Shown here piece by piece: positions 1 to 8,159 of a stretch of DNA of 9,185 nt (position 1 is the first letter of the stretch; each line of letters starts with the position of its first letter). The translations under genes and the position numbers were made by a program. The notes below the pieces were generated by a model. It did no database searches. It was not told the origin of the DNA and was given only the letters and a program-made list of their open reading frames with translations. Source of the DNA: JALZHR01 sp036389695 (lineage in GTDB: Bacteria; Acidobacteriota; Blastocatellia; Pyrinomonadales; Pyrinomonadaceae); the NCBI GenBank assembly GCA_036389695.1, contig DASVWG010000495.1, positions 1-9,185 on the forward strand. The letters run 5' to 3'.

Positions 1-438
1 GCCGCGCGGCGCGATAATAGCCGCCGCGAGCGAGCGCCATTTTCCGGCGAGCGGCGCGACTAATTTTCGATACGCTTCCTTATCCGCGGCGTCGAGCGTT
101 TGGACGGTTTCCGCGATTGATTTTTTGAGCAAAACCGCCGCCGCGTCGTCCAGCGGATGAGCGAGCGCGGCGGGCGGCTCGACAAATTCCAGATTGAATT
201 TCTCCAGCGGCAGAGTTTGAAAAAAAGGCGAAGCCGCCGCCAGCGGATGAATCGTCGAGCAGACGTCGTGGACGAAACCGGGCAGCGTCAGTTCCGCCGA
301 ACGCGCTCCGCCGCCGATGGTTTCATTTGCCTCGACGACTAAAACGGAAAGATTTTCCCGCGCCAGACAAATCGCCGCCGCCAGCCCGTTCGGACCCGAA
401 CCGATAACGATTGCGTCATAAATAGAAATAATTTTTAT
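1..438 (-). CDS. NAD(P)/FAD-dependent oxidoreductase, phytoene-dehydrogenase-like, N-terminal part (runs off left edge)
   Basis: The minus strand reads open from a stop at 481-483 to the left edge. Taken from the ATA codon at 436-438 it gives 146 residues. Residues 7-22 carry YDAIVIGSGPNGLAAA, a Rossmann GxGxxG dinucleotide-binding loop. VLVVEAN follows about 15 residues later; its acidic residue is the one that normally holds the FAD ribose. GGGARSAEL comes next, the usual second conserved stretch of phytoene-desaturase/amine-oxidase-like flavoproteins. The segment with HDVCSTIHPLAAASPFF resembles the uncharacterised NAD(P)/FAD oxidoreductase branch rather than true carotenoid desaturases. 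The substrate cannot be told because the C-terminal substrate domain is outside the window. There is no in-frame ATG, GTG or TTG between the upstream stop and the Rossmann motif, so the start is uncertain: ATA at 436-438, or ATT at 430-432 or 427-429 behind a GGGA-like sequence. It lies 171 bp downstream of ligD on the same strand. Confidence 0.8.
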   Translation of the reverse strand, partial: MKIISIYDAIVIGSGPNGLAAAICLARENLSVLVVEANETIGGGARSAELTLPGFVHDVCSTIHPLAAASPFFQTLPLEKFNLEFVEPPAALAHPLDDAAAVLLKKSIAETVQTLDAADKEAYRKLVAPLAGKWRSLAAAIIAPRG

Positions 439-609
439 CCCGAAAATTCGACAATTTAATTTCAGAAGCTTCGCTAATAGTTAAATTAAATACACGGCGC
501 AGATTATGAAATCAAATTGCCGAACCGTTTTTTGATATTCGATTGATTTTTACTAAAATCGGACGTCTTTTTCGTTCGCCGTAAAATTACTAAACTTCTT
601 TTAAGCGTC

Positions 610-2226
610 TTATTTTGTTTTTTTAGCTTTGACTTTCGCCTTTTCAAAGGCTTCTTCGAGTCCCTGCTTGTTGCCGAGAACGATTTTGAAAAGGTCGCCT
701 TTTTGCCTGACTCTGGCGAGCATATTCCTGATGGTAAAATCCTTAATCGAAATTTTCTTCTTCTCGACTTCTTCCCATTCGAGCGGCGCGGAGACGGGCG
801 CGCCCGGCTTCGGTCTGACCGAATACGGCGCGACGACGGATTTCCCGTAGGCGTTCTGCAAAAAATCCACGTAGATTTGCGTCTTTTCGCGTTTCTGCTT
901 GCTGCGCTCGGCGGTCGCCGTTGCGGGGTTTTCGCGGGCGATTATTTTCGCGATGCGTTCGGCTAAATTCCCGACCTGCTCGTAGGAATACTCCGCCTTT
1001 ATCGGAACGTAAACGTGAATGCCGCGCGAGCCGGACGTTTTGGCGTAGGACTGCAAACCGAGATTTTTGATTATTTCCCGCGTGGCTAAAGCGACGTCGC
1101 AAATCGTTTCGAATTCGACCGCTTCGCCCGGGTCTAAATCGAAAACGAACCAGTCGGGAAAATCCAGTTTATCGACGCGAGAATGCCACGGGTGGCGCTC
1201 AATCGCGCCGAGGTTCGCCATATAAAGAAGCGTTTGAACGTTTTCGCCGACGATGTAATCGACCGTATGCTCGCCGCCTTTTCCGTCTTCATCTTCGGCA
1301 ACCAGCGCAATCGTCTCGACGTATTCCGGCACTTCGTCAACGTCGTGCTGGTGAAAAGCGTATCCGGCGATGCCGTTCGGATAACGCTTCATAATGAGCG
1401 GGCGTTTTTCGAGATAAGGCAGAATATAATCCGAAATTTCATAGTAATAACGAATCAAATCGGCTTTCGTGTAGCCTTCTTCCGTCCAGTAAACCTTGTC
1501 GGGATTCGTCAAATCAAGGACGTATTCGCCGACTTTCGCGCGGTGCGCGCCCTTCGCATTTGCCGTTTTCAAAACGGCGGCAAGCGTCGGCAGCTTCTCG
1601 CCCTTTTTCGTTTTCGCCGGAGTTTTGACGACCGCTTCGTTTTCCGAGCGTTTCGGCGCGGGTTTGTATGTTCGGCGCGGCTTTTTCTCGGTTTCCTCGA
1701 TAAATTTATTGCCCGCTTCGTCCGGCATCAGAAGCTCGAGCTTCCAGTTTTCGTCGGCGCGGGCGTCTCGGCTTTTAGCCAAAAGCCACTGGTCGCGCGA
1801 GCCGAGCTTGAAAAAACTGAACGCGCCTTTGAGCTTTTTGCCTTGAAGCTCGAATTTGAGCTTTCCCTTCTCGAATTGCTCTTCCGCCGATTCGCCTTCA
1901 AGCAATTTAAATGTGCCCGAATCCCAAATCATATGCTCGCCCGCTCCGTAATTGCCTTCGGGAATCGTGCCCTGAAATTCAAGATACTCGACCGGATGGT
2001 CTTCGGTCGGAACGGCGAGACGGCGAATCTGCGGATTCAGCGAAGGACCTTTGCGAATCGACCAGGATTTGAGAACGCCGCCGATTTCGAGCCGAAAATC
2101 GAAATGCAGGCTTGAAGCATGATGTTCCTGGCAGACAAAACGGTGTTTGTCCGCGCGTGAAACTTTTCCTTTCGGTTCGGGCGTCTGCGAGAAATCTCTC
2201 TTCTGCCAGTAGGTTTCCAAGCTCAT
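610..2226 (-). CDS. ligD: LigD-type NHEJ protein: 3'-phosphoesterase plus polymerase domains, no ligase domain
   Basis: Cytoplasmic DNA end-processing enzyme of bacterial non-homologous end joining, 538 residues. The phosphoesterase domain spans about residues 28-155. It has the active-site set of LigD phosphoesterases: H35, H41, D43 and R45 (in EHHASSLHFDFRLE) and H77 and Y81 (in DHPVEY), followed by GTIPEGNYGAG. A Lys/Pro/Ala-rich linker covers about 178-212. The primase-like polymerase domain spans about 228-520. It has the metal-binding pair D363 and D365 in FVFDLDPG, the SGSRGIH motif with H404, and a third Asp, D454, in IYVDF. In the family these domains trim 3' ends and add nucleotides or ribonucleotides at breaks. 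The ATP-dependent ligase domain (KxDG motif) of the classic three-domain LigD is absent, and the protein ends soon after the polymerase domain in a Lys-rich tail. A separate ligase and Ku would be needed; neither is in this window. The start at 2224-2226 fits domain length but has no clear Shine-Dalgarno sequence. Confidence 0.94.
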   Translation of the reverse strand: MSLETYWQKRDFSQTPEPKGKVSRADKHRFVCQEHHASSLHFDFRLEIGGVLKSWSIRKGPSLNPQIRRLAVPTEDHPVEYLEFQGTIPEGNYGAGEHMIWDSGTFKLLEGESAEEQFEKGKLKFELQGKKLKGAFSFFKLGSRDQWLLAKSRDARADENWKLELLMPDEAGNKFIEETEKKPRRTYKPAPKRSENEAVVKTPAKTKKGEKLPTLAAVLKTANAKGAHRAKVGEYVLDLTNPDKVYWTEEGYTKADLIRYYYEISDYILPYLEKRPLIMKRYPNGIAGYAFHQHDVDEVPEYVETIALVAEDEDGKGGEHTVDYIVGENVQTLLYMANLGAIERHPWHSRVDKLDFPDWFVFDLDPGEAVEFETICDVALATREIIKNLGLQSYAKTSGSRGIHVYVPIKAEYSYEQVGNLAERIAKIIARENPATATAERSKQKREKTQIYVDFLQNAYGKSVVAPYSVRPKPGAPVSAPLEWEEVEKKKISIKDFTIRNMLARVRQKGDLFKIVLGNKQGLEEAFEKAKVKAKKTK

Positions 2227-2403
2227 TTTTGTATCGTTTTAATTCAATTAAAGTTAATTTTAGCCGTCTTAATTCAACGCCTTGCAAAGATAATGCCTCG
2301 TGAATTTCTTCATCAGTCGTCAGTTTCCGGCGGTTTAGAACGCTTTTTTATTTGCACTCGGCTAAACAATCGGCAACAATAAATTATTTCCACGGGCAAC
2401 AAT
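2227..2403. promoter_or_regulatory. Divergent intergenic region between ligD and the acylase gene
   Basis: This AT-rich 177-bp gap must hold the promoters of both divergent genes. For the acylase, TTGCAC at 2352-2357 and AACAAT at 2375-2380 are 17 bp apart and are a weak sigma-70-like pair. On the ligD side the 9-mer TTAATTCAA occurs twice in direct orientation (2239-2247 and 2269-2277), 30 bp apart or about three helical turns. On the minus strand TTGCAA and TAAAAT, 19 bp apart, are a poor but possible ligD promoter. None of these matches is strong; the region is called from gene layout more than from motifs. Confidence 0.35.
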
Positions 2404-4596
2404 ATGATTTCAGCAAATTACTGTCGCAATCGTCACACGTATTTATTTATTTTGACCTTCTTCCTTCTGTGGCTGCCGGTCTACGGCACGAGCGACGAAG
2501 ACAGAGCGCGGTGGCAGCGGCAGGCAGGAAATGTTTCCATCGTCCGCGACGACTGGGGAATCGCCCACGTCACGGGTAAAACGGACGCCGACGCCGTCTT
2601 CGGTATGATTTACGCGCAGGCGGAAGACGATTTCAACCGCGTCGAGACCAATTATCTCAACGCGATGGGACGACTTGCCGAAGCCGAAGGAGAATCAGCC
2701 GTCTGGCGCGATTTGCGCATGAAAATCTTCATCCAACCGGACGAGTTAAAAAAGAAGTTTGCGGAAAGCCCATTGTGGCTGCAAAAGCTAATGATTGCCT
2801 GGGCGGACGGTCTGAATTTCTATCTGGCGAAACACCCGGAAGTGAAGCCGCGCGTCATCAACCGTTTCGAGCCGTGGATGGCGCTGTCGTTTACCGAGGG
2901 CAGCATCGGCGGCGACATCGAAACAATCGACCTCAAACGGCTTCAGTCTTTTTATGGCTCGGAACCGTCTCTAGCGAATCTGGAAAAACCCGACCTGCTC
3001 GCCGAGCCGCGCGGCTCGAACGGAATAGCGATTGCGCCGAAGAACACCGTCGACGGACACGCTCTGCTGCTGATTAATCCGCACACTTCATTTTTCTTTC
3101 GTTCGGAATTGCAGGTGACGAGCGGCGAAGGGCTTAATGCTTACGGCGCGGCGACTTGGGGGCAAATCTTTATTTATCAGGGATTTAACGAGCGTTTGGG
3201 CTGGATGCACACTTCGAGCGCGGTCGACGCGATAGACGAGTGGCGTGAAACCGTTTTGAAAAAAGGCGGTCAATACTTCTACAAGTTTGGGCGAGAAGAA
3301 AGACCTTTGATGAATGAGGTCATCAAAGTGCCGTATAAAACCGCGCAGGGCTTGGCGGAGCGTTCATTTACGATTTACCGCACGCATCACGGCGCGGTCG
3401 TCAGGCGCGACGAGGCAAGCGGAGATTGGATTACCGTCGGGCTGATGAATGAGCCGGTCAAGGCGTTGACTCAATCTTTTACCCGCACGAAGGCGAAAAA
3501 TTACAGGGAATTCCGGCAGACGATGGAGCTGCACGCGAATTCGTCGAACAATACGATTTACGCCGATGCCGACGGGAACATCGCTTATTTTCACGTTAAT
3601 TTTATCCCGCGCCGGAATCCTAAATTCGATTGGACGAAGCCTGTCGACGGCAGCGACCCCGAAAGCGACTGGAAAGGTTTGCTGACGTTTGAAGAATCGC
3701 CGCATCTGTTTAATCCGGCGAGCGGATGGGTGTATAACAGCAACAACTCGCCGTGGTCGGCAGCCGGTTCGAGCAGTTTGCGGCAGTCGGATTTCCCGAA
3801 ATATGTCGATAACGGGATTGAGAACGCGCGCGGGCTGCACGCGATTAAATTGCTGGAAAACCGTCGGGATTTTACGCTCGATAAACTCCGTGACGCCGCT
3901 TATGACAGTTATTTGCCGTGGTTTGAAAAGACCGTTCCGGCGCTTCTTGCGGCGTGGGAAAAATTGCCCGCGAATGACCCGTTAAAGACAAATTTGAGAG
4001 ACCAGATTAGCGTTCTGCGCGATTGGAATCTGCGCTGGTCAACCGACTCGGTCGCCACTTCGCTCGCGGTCTTCTGGGGCGCGGAAATGGTGCGCGCCCT
4101 GGGTCCGAGTCCGGGCGTTCCGTCGCAGGAAAATGTCCTGGCAAAAGCGACTTCCGCGCAGATGATTGACGCGCTCGCGCGCGCTTCAAACAGGCTCGCG
4201 GCGGATTTCGGGAATTGGCGCACGCCATGGGGCGAAATCAATCGTTTCCAGCGGCTGACCGGCGACATCGTGCATCCTTTCAGCGACGCCGCGCCGAGCG
4301 TTCCCGTCGGATTTACTTCGGGAAATTGGGGTTCTCTGGCATCATTCGGCGCATCGCCGACCCGCAGCACCAAAAAATGGTACGGCACGAGCGGCAACAG
4401 CTTTGTAGCGGTAGTCGAGTTCGGCAAAAAGGTTCGGGCTAAAGCGGTGACCGCCGGCGGCGAAAGCGGCGACCCGAAATCCAAGCACTTTAACGACCAG
4501 GCGCTGCGCTACGCCACAGGCGATTTGCGCGAGGTGTATTTTTATCCAGCCCAGTTAAAAGGTCATACTGAGAGAAAATACACGCCGGGAAATTAA
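2404..4596 (+). CDS. Penicillin acylase family protein (acyl-homoserine-lactone acylase-like Ntn hydrolase), exported
   Basis: A 730-residue precursor of an N-terminal-nucleophile hydrolase that cleaves amide bonds of acylated substrates. Residues 13-27 (YLFILTFFLLWLPVY) form the core of a signal peptide, so the enzyme should act in the periplasm or outside. The alpha-chain region opens with VSIVRDDWGIAHVTGKTDAD and FGMIYAQAEDDF, both typical of the family. The autoprocessing site is in EPRGSNGIAIA: cleavage between G204 and S205 would make S205 (codon 3016-3018) the beta-chain nucleophile. Counting from S205 as beta-1, H227 is beta-23 and V274 is beta-70, the spacing known for the acylase PvdQ. 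NSSNNTIYADADGNIAY (about 379-395) holds the likely oxyanion Asn (N382 or N383). The length suits the family. Acyl-chain preference, and therefore a role in quorum quenching, beta-lactam cleavage or lipopeptide cleavage, cannot be read from sequence. It is divergent from ligD and convergent with the propeller gene. The start at 2404 puts the signal peptide at the N-terminus; its Shine-Dalgarno sequence is weak. Confidence 0.92.
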   Translation: MISANYCRNRHTYLFILTFFLLWLPVYGTSDEDRARWQRQAGNVSIVRDDWGIAHVTGKTDADAVFGMIYAQAEDDFNRVETNYLNAMGRLAEAEGESAVWRDLRMKIFIQPDELKKKFAESPLWLQKLMIAWADGLNFYLAKHPEVKPRVINRFEPWMALSFTEGSIGGDIETIDLKRLQSFYGSEPSLANLEKPDLLAEPRGSNGIAIAPKNTVDGHALLLINPHTSFFFRSELQVTSGEGLNAYGAATWGQIFIYQGFNERLGWMHTSSAVDAIDEWRETVLKKGGQYFYKFGREERPLMNEVIKVPYKTAQGLAERSFTIYRTHHGAVVRRDEASGDWITVGLMNEPVKALTQSFTRTKAKNYREFRQTMELHANSSNNTIYADADGNIAYFHVNFIPRRNPKFDWTKPVDGSDPESDWKGLLTFEESPHLFNPASGWVYNSNNSPWSAAGSSSLRQSDFPKYVDNGIENARGLHAIKLLENRRDFTLDKLRDAAYDSYLPWFEKTVPALLAAWEKLPANDPLKTNLRDQISVLRDWNLRWSTDSVATSLAVFWGAEMVRALGPSPGVPSQENVLAKATSAQMIDALARASNRLAADFGNWRTPWGEINRFQRLTGDIVHPFSDAAPSVPVGFTSGNWGSLASFGASPTRSTKKWYGTSGNSFVAVVEFGKKVRAKAVTAGGESGDPKSKHFNDQALRYATGDLREVYFYPAQLKGHTERKYTPGN

Positions 4597-4626
4597 AGTC
4601 GTCTTTAATTTCAAACCGGCGAATTT
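4584..4626. terminator. Hairpin terminator candidate overlapping the acylase stop codon
   Basis: GAAATTAAAG at 4589-4598 is perfectly complementary to CTTTAATTTC at 4603-4612, with a 4-nt TCGT loop. GCCGG (4584-4588) and CCGGC (4616-4620) add five GC pairs outside, with an AAA bulge on one side. On the plus strand GAATTTTG follows, a short T-run. The stop codon TAA at 4594-4596 lies inside the stem. It sits between convergent genes and may end transcription from both sides, though there is no T-run in the minus direction. Confidence 0.6.
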
Positions 4627-4700
4627 TGTCACGGAGCGACGGCAAATCTCTTAACAAAACGCGTCCGGAGAAGTCTTAATATTCAACCGTCGATGCGCTT

Positions 4701-7700
4701 TTATTCTTTTGTTTTGACGCCCGGAACGCCTGCGGCTTGGAGCTGCCGGTTCAAAGCCGGAACCTCTTGCGCTTCGATTGTCTGCCAGCGTTCGATGACG
4801 GATTTTGATTCGCGAATCGTCTCGGCGACGGCTGCCTCGACCTGCGGCGTCGGCGCGGCGTCCACTTCCTGAATCACGCCGAAAAGCGTTCGCAGCCTGC
4901 CAAAAACTCCGAGCGAAAGCGGCGCGCCCGGACGCCGGCTGGCGACTCCGGCAAGCTCGTTCAGTTTTTTGTCCAGCGCCTCGATTTGCCCGGCAGCGGC
5001 GGCGTTTTGTCCCGCCCTTTCCCTGGCTTTGGCGAGTTCGGAAACGAGCAAATTAAGCCGCTCGCTTATCGGTTGCAGCAGAAGCCTGTGGTCGTAGAGT
5101 TGTTTGGACAGTTCAAACTGTTTCGCCAAATCAGCCGTCGAAGCTTTCACTCGCGGGTCGATTTTAACCGTCAGTGCTTGCGTGAAGCTTTTGCCATCGA
5201 CGGTCAGCACGATTGAATATTCGCCCGGCATGACCCACGGCGACGTGTCATTCGGCGCGGTGTTGCGATAAACGGCGGCAATCGGATATTCAGGCTCGAT
5301 GTTCGGAACCGGCTGGTAATGCAAATCCCATGTGAAGCGATGAATTCCGGCTTCATTCGACAACGCCTGCGGCGGTCGAATCCAGTAAGCCAGAACATTG
5401 TTCGTATCTTTGACCGGCGCGAGCTTGTCCGCGCTCGAATAACGCCGCACCGCATTTCCTTTCGCGTCCTTGATTTCCAGCGTGACATTGCGCGCCGGTT
5501 TGTCCAGATAATAATCAATCAGCGCGCCGTCCGGCGGATTTTCGCCCGCCGGCTCGTCGGGCGGCAAAGGCGTGTCGTTGTTCATATTCCAGCGCACGCG
5601 CCAGGCGTTTTGCGGTTTAAAAAGAACCGATTTTTGATTGCCGATTTCAAACTGCCTGAGCGGCGTAATGTTGTCCAGAATCCAGAATCCGCGCCCGTGC
5701 GTGCCGACGGCGATGTCGTCGTCCTTGACGATTAAATCGCGGATGGAAGTCGCGGGCATATTAAACCTGAGAGACTGCCAGTTTTCGCCGTCATCAAACG
5801 AAACGTAAACGGCGCGTTCGGTTCCGGCAAACAATAAACCTTTTCGCTGCGGGTCTTCGCGCACGACATTGACGATTTGCCCTTCGGGAATTCCCTTCAC
5901 GATTTCCTTCCACGTTCGCCCGCCGTCGTGCGTGCGGTAAATATGCGGGCGATTATCGTCGAGCCGCAGAGTGTTGACCGCCGCGTAAGCCGTCTCAGCG
6001 TCAAAATGTCCGGCTTCGATAATGGAAATCTTCTGCCACGCCGTAATATTCGGCGGCGTGATGTCTTTCCAATTTTTGCCGCCGTCCGTGGTCAGGTGAA
6101 TCAAGCCGTCGTCGGTTCCGACCCAGATTCGATTAATGTCCTGAAACGACGGCGCGACGGCGTAAATCACTCCGCGCTGCACGGGCTGCGCGGAAGGCAT
6201 CGTTTTATATTTACCCGTATTTGCCGGAATTTCCCACGTTTTGCGCGTCAAATCCTGACTGATTTGTTCCCAGGTTTGCCCGCCGTCGAGCGTTTTCCAC
6301 AAAGTATTTCCCGAAAAATACAGCGTCCGGTTATCGACCGGCGAAAAAACTACCGGCTGCGTCCTGATCATCCGAAAATCCGCGCCGCGAAACGGCTTCG
6401 GCAAAATATTCTGCGCCTGTCCGGTGCGGCGGTCGTAGCGCGTGAGCTTTCCGCCATAGACGATGTCGGGATTGAGCGGGTCAGCGACGACATAGCCGTA
6501 TTCTTCCGCGCCGACCGGCGTCCATTCGCGAAAAGTTATCTCGCCGTAATCGCCTCGGCTCGCAATGCAAACCGAACCGCTTTCCTGCTGACCGCTGCAC
6601 AGACGGTAAGGAAAAGAATTATCCGCCGACACGTGATAAAGCTGCGCCGTCGGCTGGTTATACCACGAGCTCCAGGACTTGCCGCCGTTGACCGTCACAA
6701 TCGCGCCCTGGTCGCTGCCCATTATCATAATGTCGCCGTCATTCGGATTTATCCAGATGTTCTGGTAATCGTCGCCGCCGGGCGCGCCGCGAAAAGCCGT
6801 CCACGTTTTGCCCGCGTCCGTCGATTTCCAGGCGACGATGCTTGCCGCATAGATGACGTCCGCGTTTTTCGGGTCAAACTGCAAATCGCCCAAATCTCCG
6901 CTCGCTATTCTATTTGTCGGTCGCGCGTCCGTTTCGACCAACGCCCACGTTTCGCCCGCGTCGTCCGAGCGATAAAATTTCGTGCTCTCCGGCGTTCTGA
7001 CTGCGGCAAAAAGACGTTTCGGATTGCTCGGCGCGACCGCCAGGCTCGCCTGCGTGATTCCTCCGGCGGGCAAGCCTTTGGTTAATTGCCGCCACGTTTT
7101 GCCGCCGTCCGTAGATTTGAAAATGCCGCCGCCGGTGCCGTCAAAACGGGCGTTTTCCCACGCGCCCTCGCGCGATTCCCAGAGCGACGCGTAAACGACG
7201 CCGGAATCGGTCGGGTCAATCACGACGTCCCACGCGCCGACGTTTTCGTCTTTGCCGAGAACTTTTTCGAAAGATTTGCCGCCGTCAGTCGAGCGATAAA
7301 TTCCGCGCTCCTCATTTGCGCCGTATGGATGACCGGCGACGGCGACAAGCAGTTTATTTTCGTCGCGCGGGTCGACGGCGATTTCGGCGATTTGCTGCCC
7401 GTCGCGCAGGTCTCGCAGGTGCGTCCAGGTCTTTCCGGCATCGACGGATTTATAAACGCCGTCGCCGACCGATAAATCCGGACGATGCAAGCCTTCGCCG
7501 CTGCCGACGTAAATCACATTCGGGTTGGAAACGGAAACGGCGACGGCGCCGATTGAGCCGGTCGGCTGGTCGTCAAAAATCGGAATCCAGGTGCGCCCCG
7601 CATCCGTCGTCTTGAAGACACCGCCGTTTGACGCCGCCATATAAAAAACGTTCGGCTGCGCGGGAACGCCCGCCACGGCGCGCGTTCGGCTGGCGCGAAA

Positions 7701-7832
7701 AGGTCCGACGTTGCGCCAGCGCAGCGCTTGTTTGAAATCCCGGCTGGACGCCTGCGCGACGGCGATTATTTGAATGTTTAAGACCAGAGCGGCGACGAAT
7801 ACGGCAGACCAAAGCCGTTTTAAAAAATTCAT
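4701..7832 (-). CDS. Exported VPS10/sortilin-like BNR (Asp-box) beta-propeller protein
   Basis: A 1043-residue secreted protein. Residues 1-28 are a signal peptide: KR charge, hydrophobic core about 9-26, and an AQA-SS cleavage site after A28. The body is built from beta-propeller blades marked by eleven Asp-boxes (S/T-x-D-x-G-x-T-W type), starting at about residues 74, 128, 180, 239, 288, 336, 379, 513, 580, 633 and 677. The seventh box has Asn in place of Asp. GTHGRGFWILDNITPLRQ (710-727) closes the propeller part and is typical of this family. A beta-rich segment (about 770-895) follows, then a helical C-terminus (about 898-1035). The only cysteines seen, C412 and C422, could form a disulfide outside the cell. 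Automatic annotation often calls such proteins glycosyl hydrolases because of the Asp-boxes; I see no catalytic motif and would not assign an activity. Asp-boxes are structural turns. The family is common in Acidobacteriota and some other soil bacteria. The start is chosen to include the signal peptide; no clear Shine-Dalgarno sequence is seen. It is convergent with the acylase gene. Confidence 0.9.
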   Translation of the reverse strand: MNFLKRLWSAVFVAALVLNIQIIAVAQASSRDFKQALRWRNVGPFRASRTRAVAGVPAQPNVFYMAASNGGVFKTTDAGRTWIPIFDDQPTGSIGAVAVSVSNPNVIYVGSGEGLHRPDLSVGDGVYKSVDAGKTWTHLRDLRDGQQIAEIAVDPRDENKLLVAVAGHPYGANEERGIYRSTDGGKSFEKVLGKDENVGAWDVVIDPTDSGVVYASLWESREGAWENARFDGTGGGIFKSTDGGKTWRQLTKGLPAGGITQASLAVAPSNPKRLFAAVRTPESTKFYRSDDAGETWALVETDARPTNRIASGDLGDLQFDPKNADVIYAASIVAWKSTDAGKTWTAFRGAPGGDDYQNIWINPNDGDIMIMGSDQGAIVTVNGGKSWSSWYNQPTAQLYHVSADNSFPYRLCSGQQESGSVCIASRGDYGEITFREWTPVGAEEYGYVVADPLNPDIVYGGKLTRYDRRTGQAQNILPKPFRGADFRMIRTQPVVFSPVDNRTLYFSGNTLWKTLDGGQTWEQISQDLTRKTWEIPANTGKYKTMPSAQPVQRGVIYAVAPSFQDINRIWVGTDDGLIHLTTDGGKNWKDITPPNITAWQKISIIEAGHFDAETAYAAVNTLRLDDNRPHIYRTHDGGRTWKEIVKGIPEGQIVNVVREDPQRKGLLFAGTERAVYVSFDDGENWQSLRFNMPATSIRDLIVKDDDIAVGTHGRGFWILDNITPLRQFEIGNQKSVLFKPQNAWRVRWNMNNDTPLPPDEPAGENPPDGALIDYYLDKPARNVTLEIKDAKGNAVRRYSSADKLAPVKDTNNVLAYWIRPPQALSNEAGIHRFTWDLHYQPVPNIEPEYPIAAVYRNTAPNDTSPWVMPGEYSIVLTVDGKSFTQALTVKIDPRVKASTADLAKQFELSKQLYDHRLLLQPISERLNLLVSELAKARERAGQNAAAAGQIEALDKKLNELAGVASRRPGAPLSLGVFGRLRTLFGVIQEVDAAPTPQVEAAVAETIRESKSVIERWQTIEAQEVPALNRQLQAAGVPGVKTKE

Positions 7833-8021
7833 ATTTTATTCGGGAAAGCGGCTTGATGAATCTCCCGCAGGAATCAATACCGGATTCGATATGTTTATCA
7901 ATCAAGTTATTAAACATCCTAAATTAATTTTTCTCAATCTTCTAAAAGAAAATTTCACCGATTTCTCTCATCAAAAGCGATGATTCGCCATAAACCCGGC
8001 AAATCCGAATTTTTCGGTTTT

Positions 8022-8041
8022 TGAAAAGGAATGAAAAGGAA
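8022..8041 (+). repeat. Two tandem copies of TGAAAAGGAA
   Basis: TGAAAAGGAA is present at 8022-8031 and again, exactly, at 8032-8041. It is a simple 10-bp tandem duplication in the AT-rich intergenic stretch, just after the short hairpin at 8005-8017. No function is apparent. Confidence 0.7.
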
Positions 8042-8131
8042 TAAAATTTTCGTGCGGCAATATGTTCGTCTACGTCGCAAACGAAATTTATTCAGCCTTA
8101 CGGAAGATTTTGAAAAGAATAGAACAAATAC

Positions 8132-8159
8132 CGTCTCAAAAGCACACTTTCTTGAGACG
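8132..8159 (+). other. Stem-loop upstream of the small membrane gene
   Basis: CGTCTCAA (8132-8139) pairs perfectly with TTGAGACG (8152-8159). Inside, AAG and CTT can add three pairs around a CACA tetraloop, leaving a TC bulge. TTTG follows, so it could be a weak terminator on the plus strand or a leader hairpin ending 34 bp before the ATG at 8194. The 7-mer GTCTCAA in the stem recurs at 8680-8686, upstream of the integrase gene. Confidence 0.5.

Noticed and set aside
545..560. GATTTT/AAAATC hairpin between ligD and the oxidoreductase gene
   Set aside because: Only six AT-rich pairs and no T-tract in the minus direction; too weak to call a terminator.
1183..2115. 310-codon open frame on the plus strand, opposite ligD
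   Set aside because: Same register effect: codons lie exactly antisense to ligD, whose catalytic motifs are plainly the real reading. The product is low-complexity, rich in Arg, Phe and Ala.
3909..4484. 191-codon open frame on the minus strand, opposite the acylase C-terminus
   Set aside because: Antisense shadow of a well-supported family gene, with no recognisable motif and no separate ribosome site seen.
5877..7085. 402-codon open frame on the plus strand, opposite the propeller gene
   Set aside because: Its codons are in exact register with the antisense of the propeller gene. It stays open because that gene rarely uses TTA, CTA or TCA. The translation is Arg-rich and shows no domain.
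4701..7832. CRISPR-like or tandem DNA repeats suggested by the recurring CCGCCGTC/CACGTTTTGCC motifs on the plus strand
   Set aside because: They are the reverse complement of the Asp-box codons (D-G-G-K-T-W), spaced by protein blades of variable length, so they are explained by the propeller gene.
7774..7983. 69-codon plus-strand frame across the propeller gene start
   Set aside because: Overlaps the signal-peptide coding region antisense, has no ribosome site and no family resemblance.
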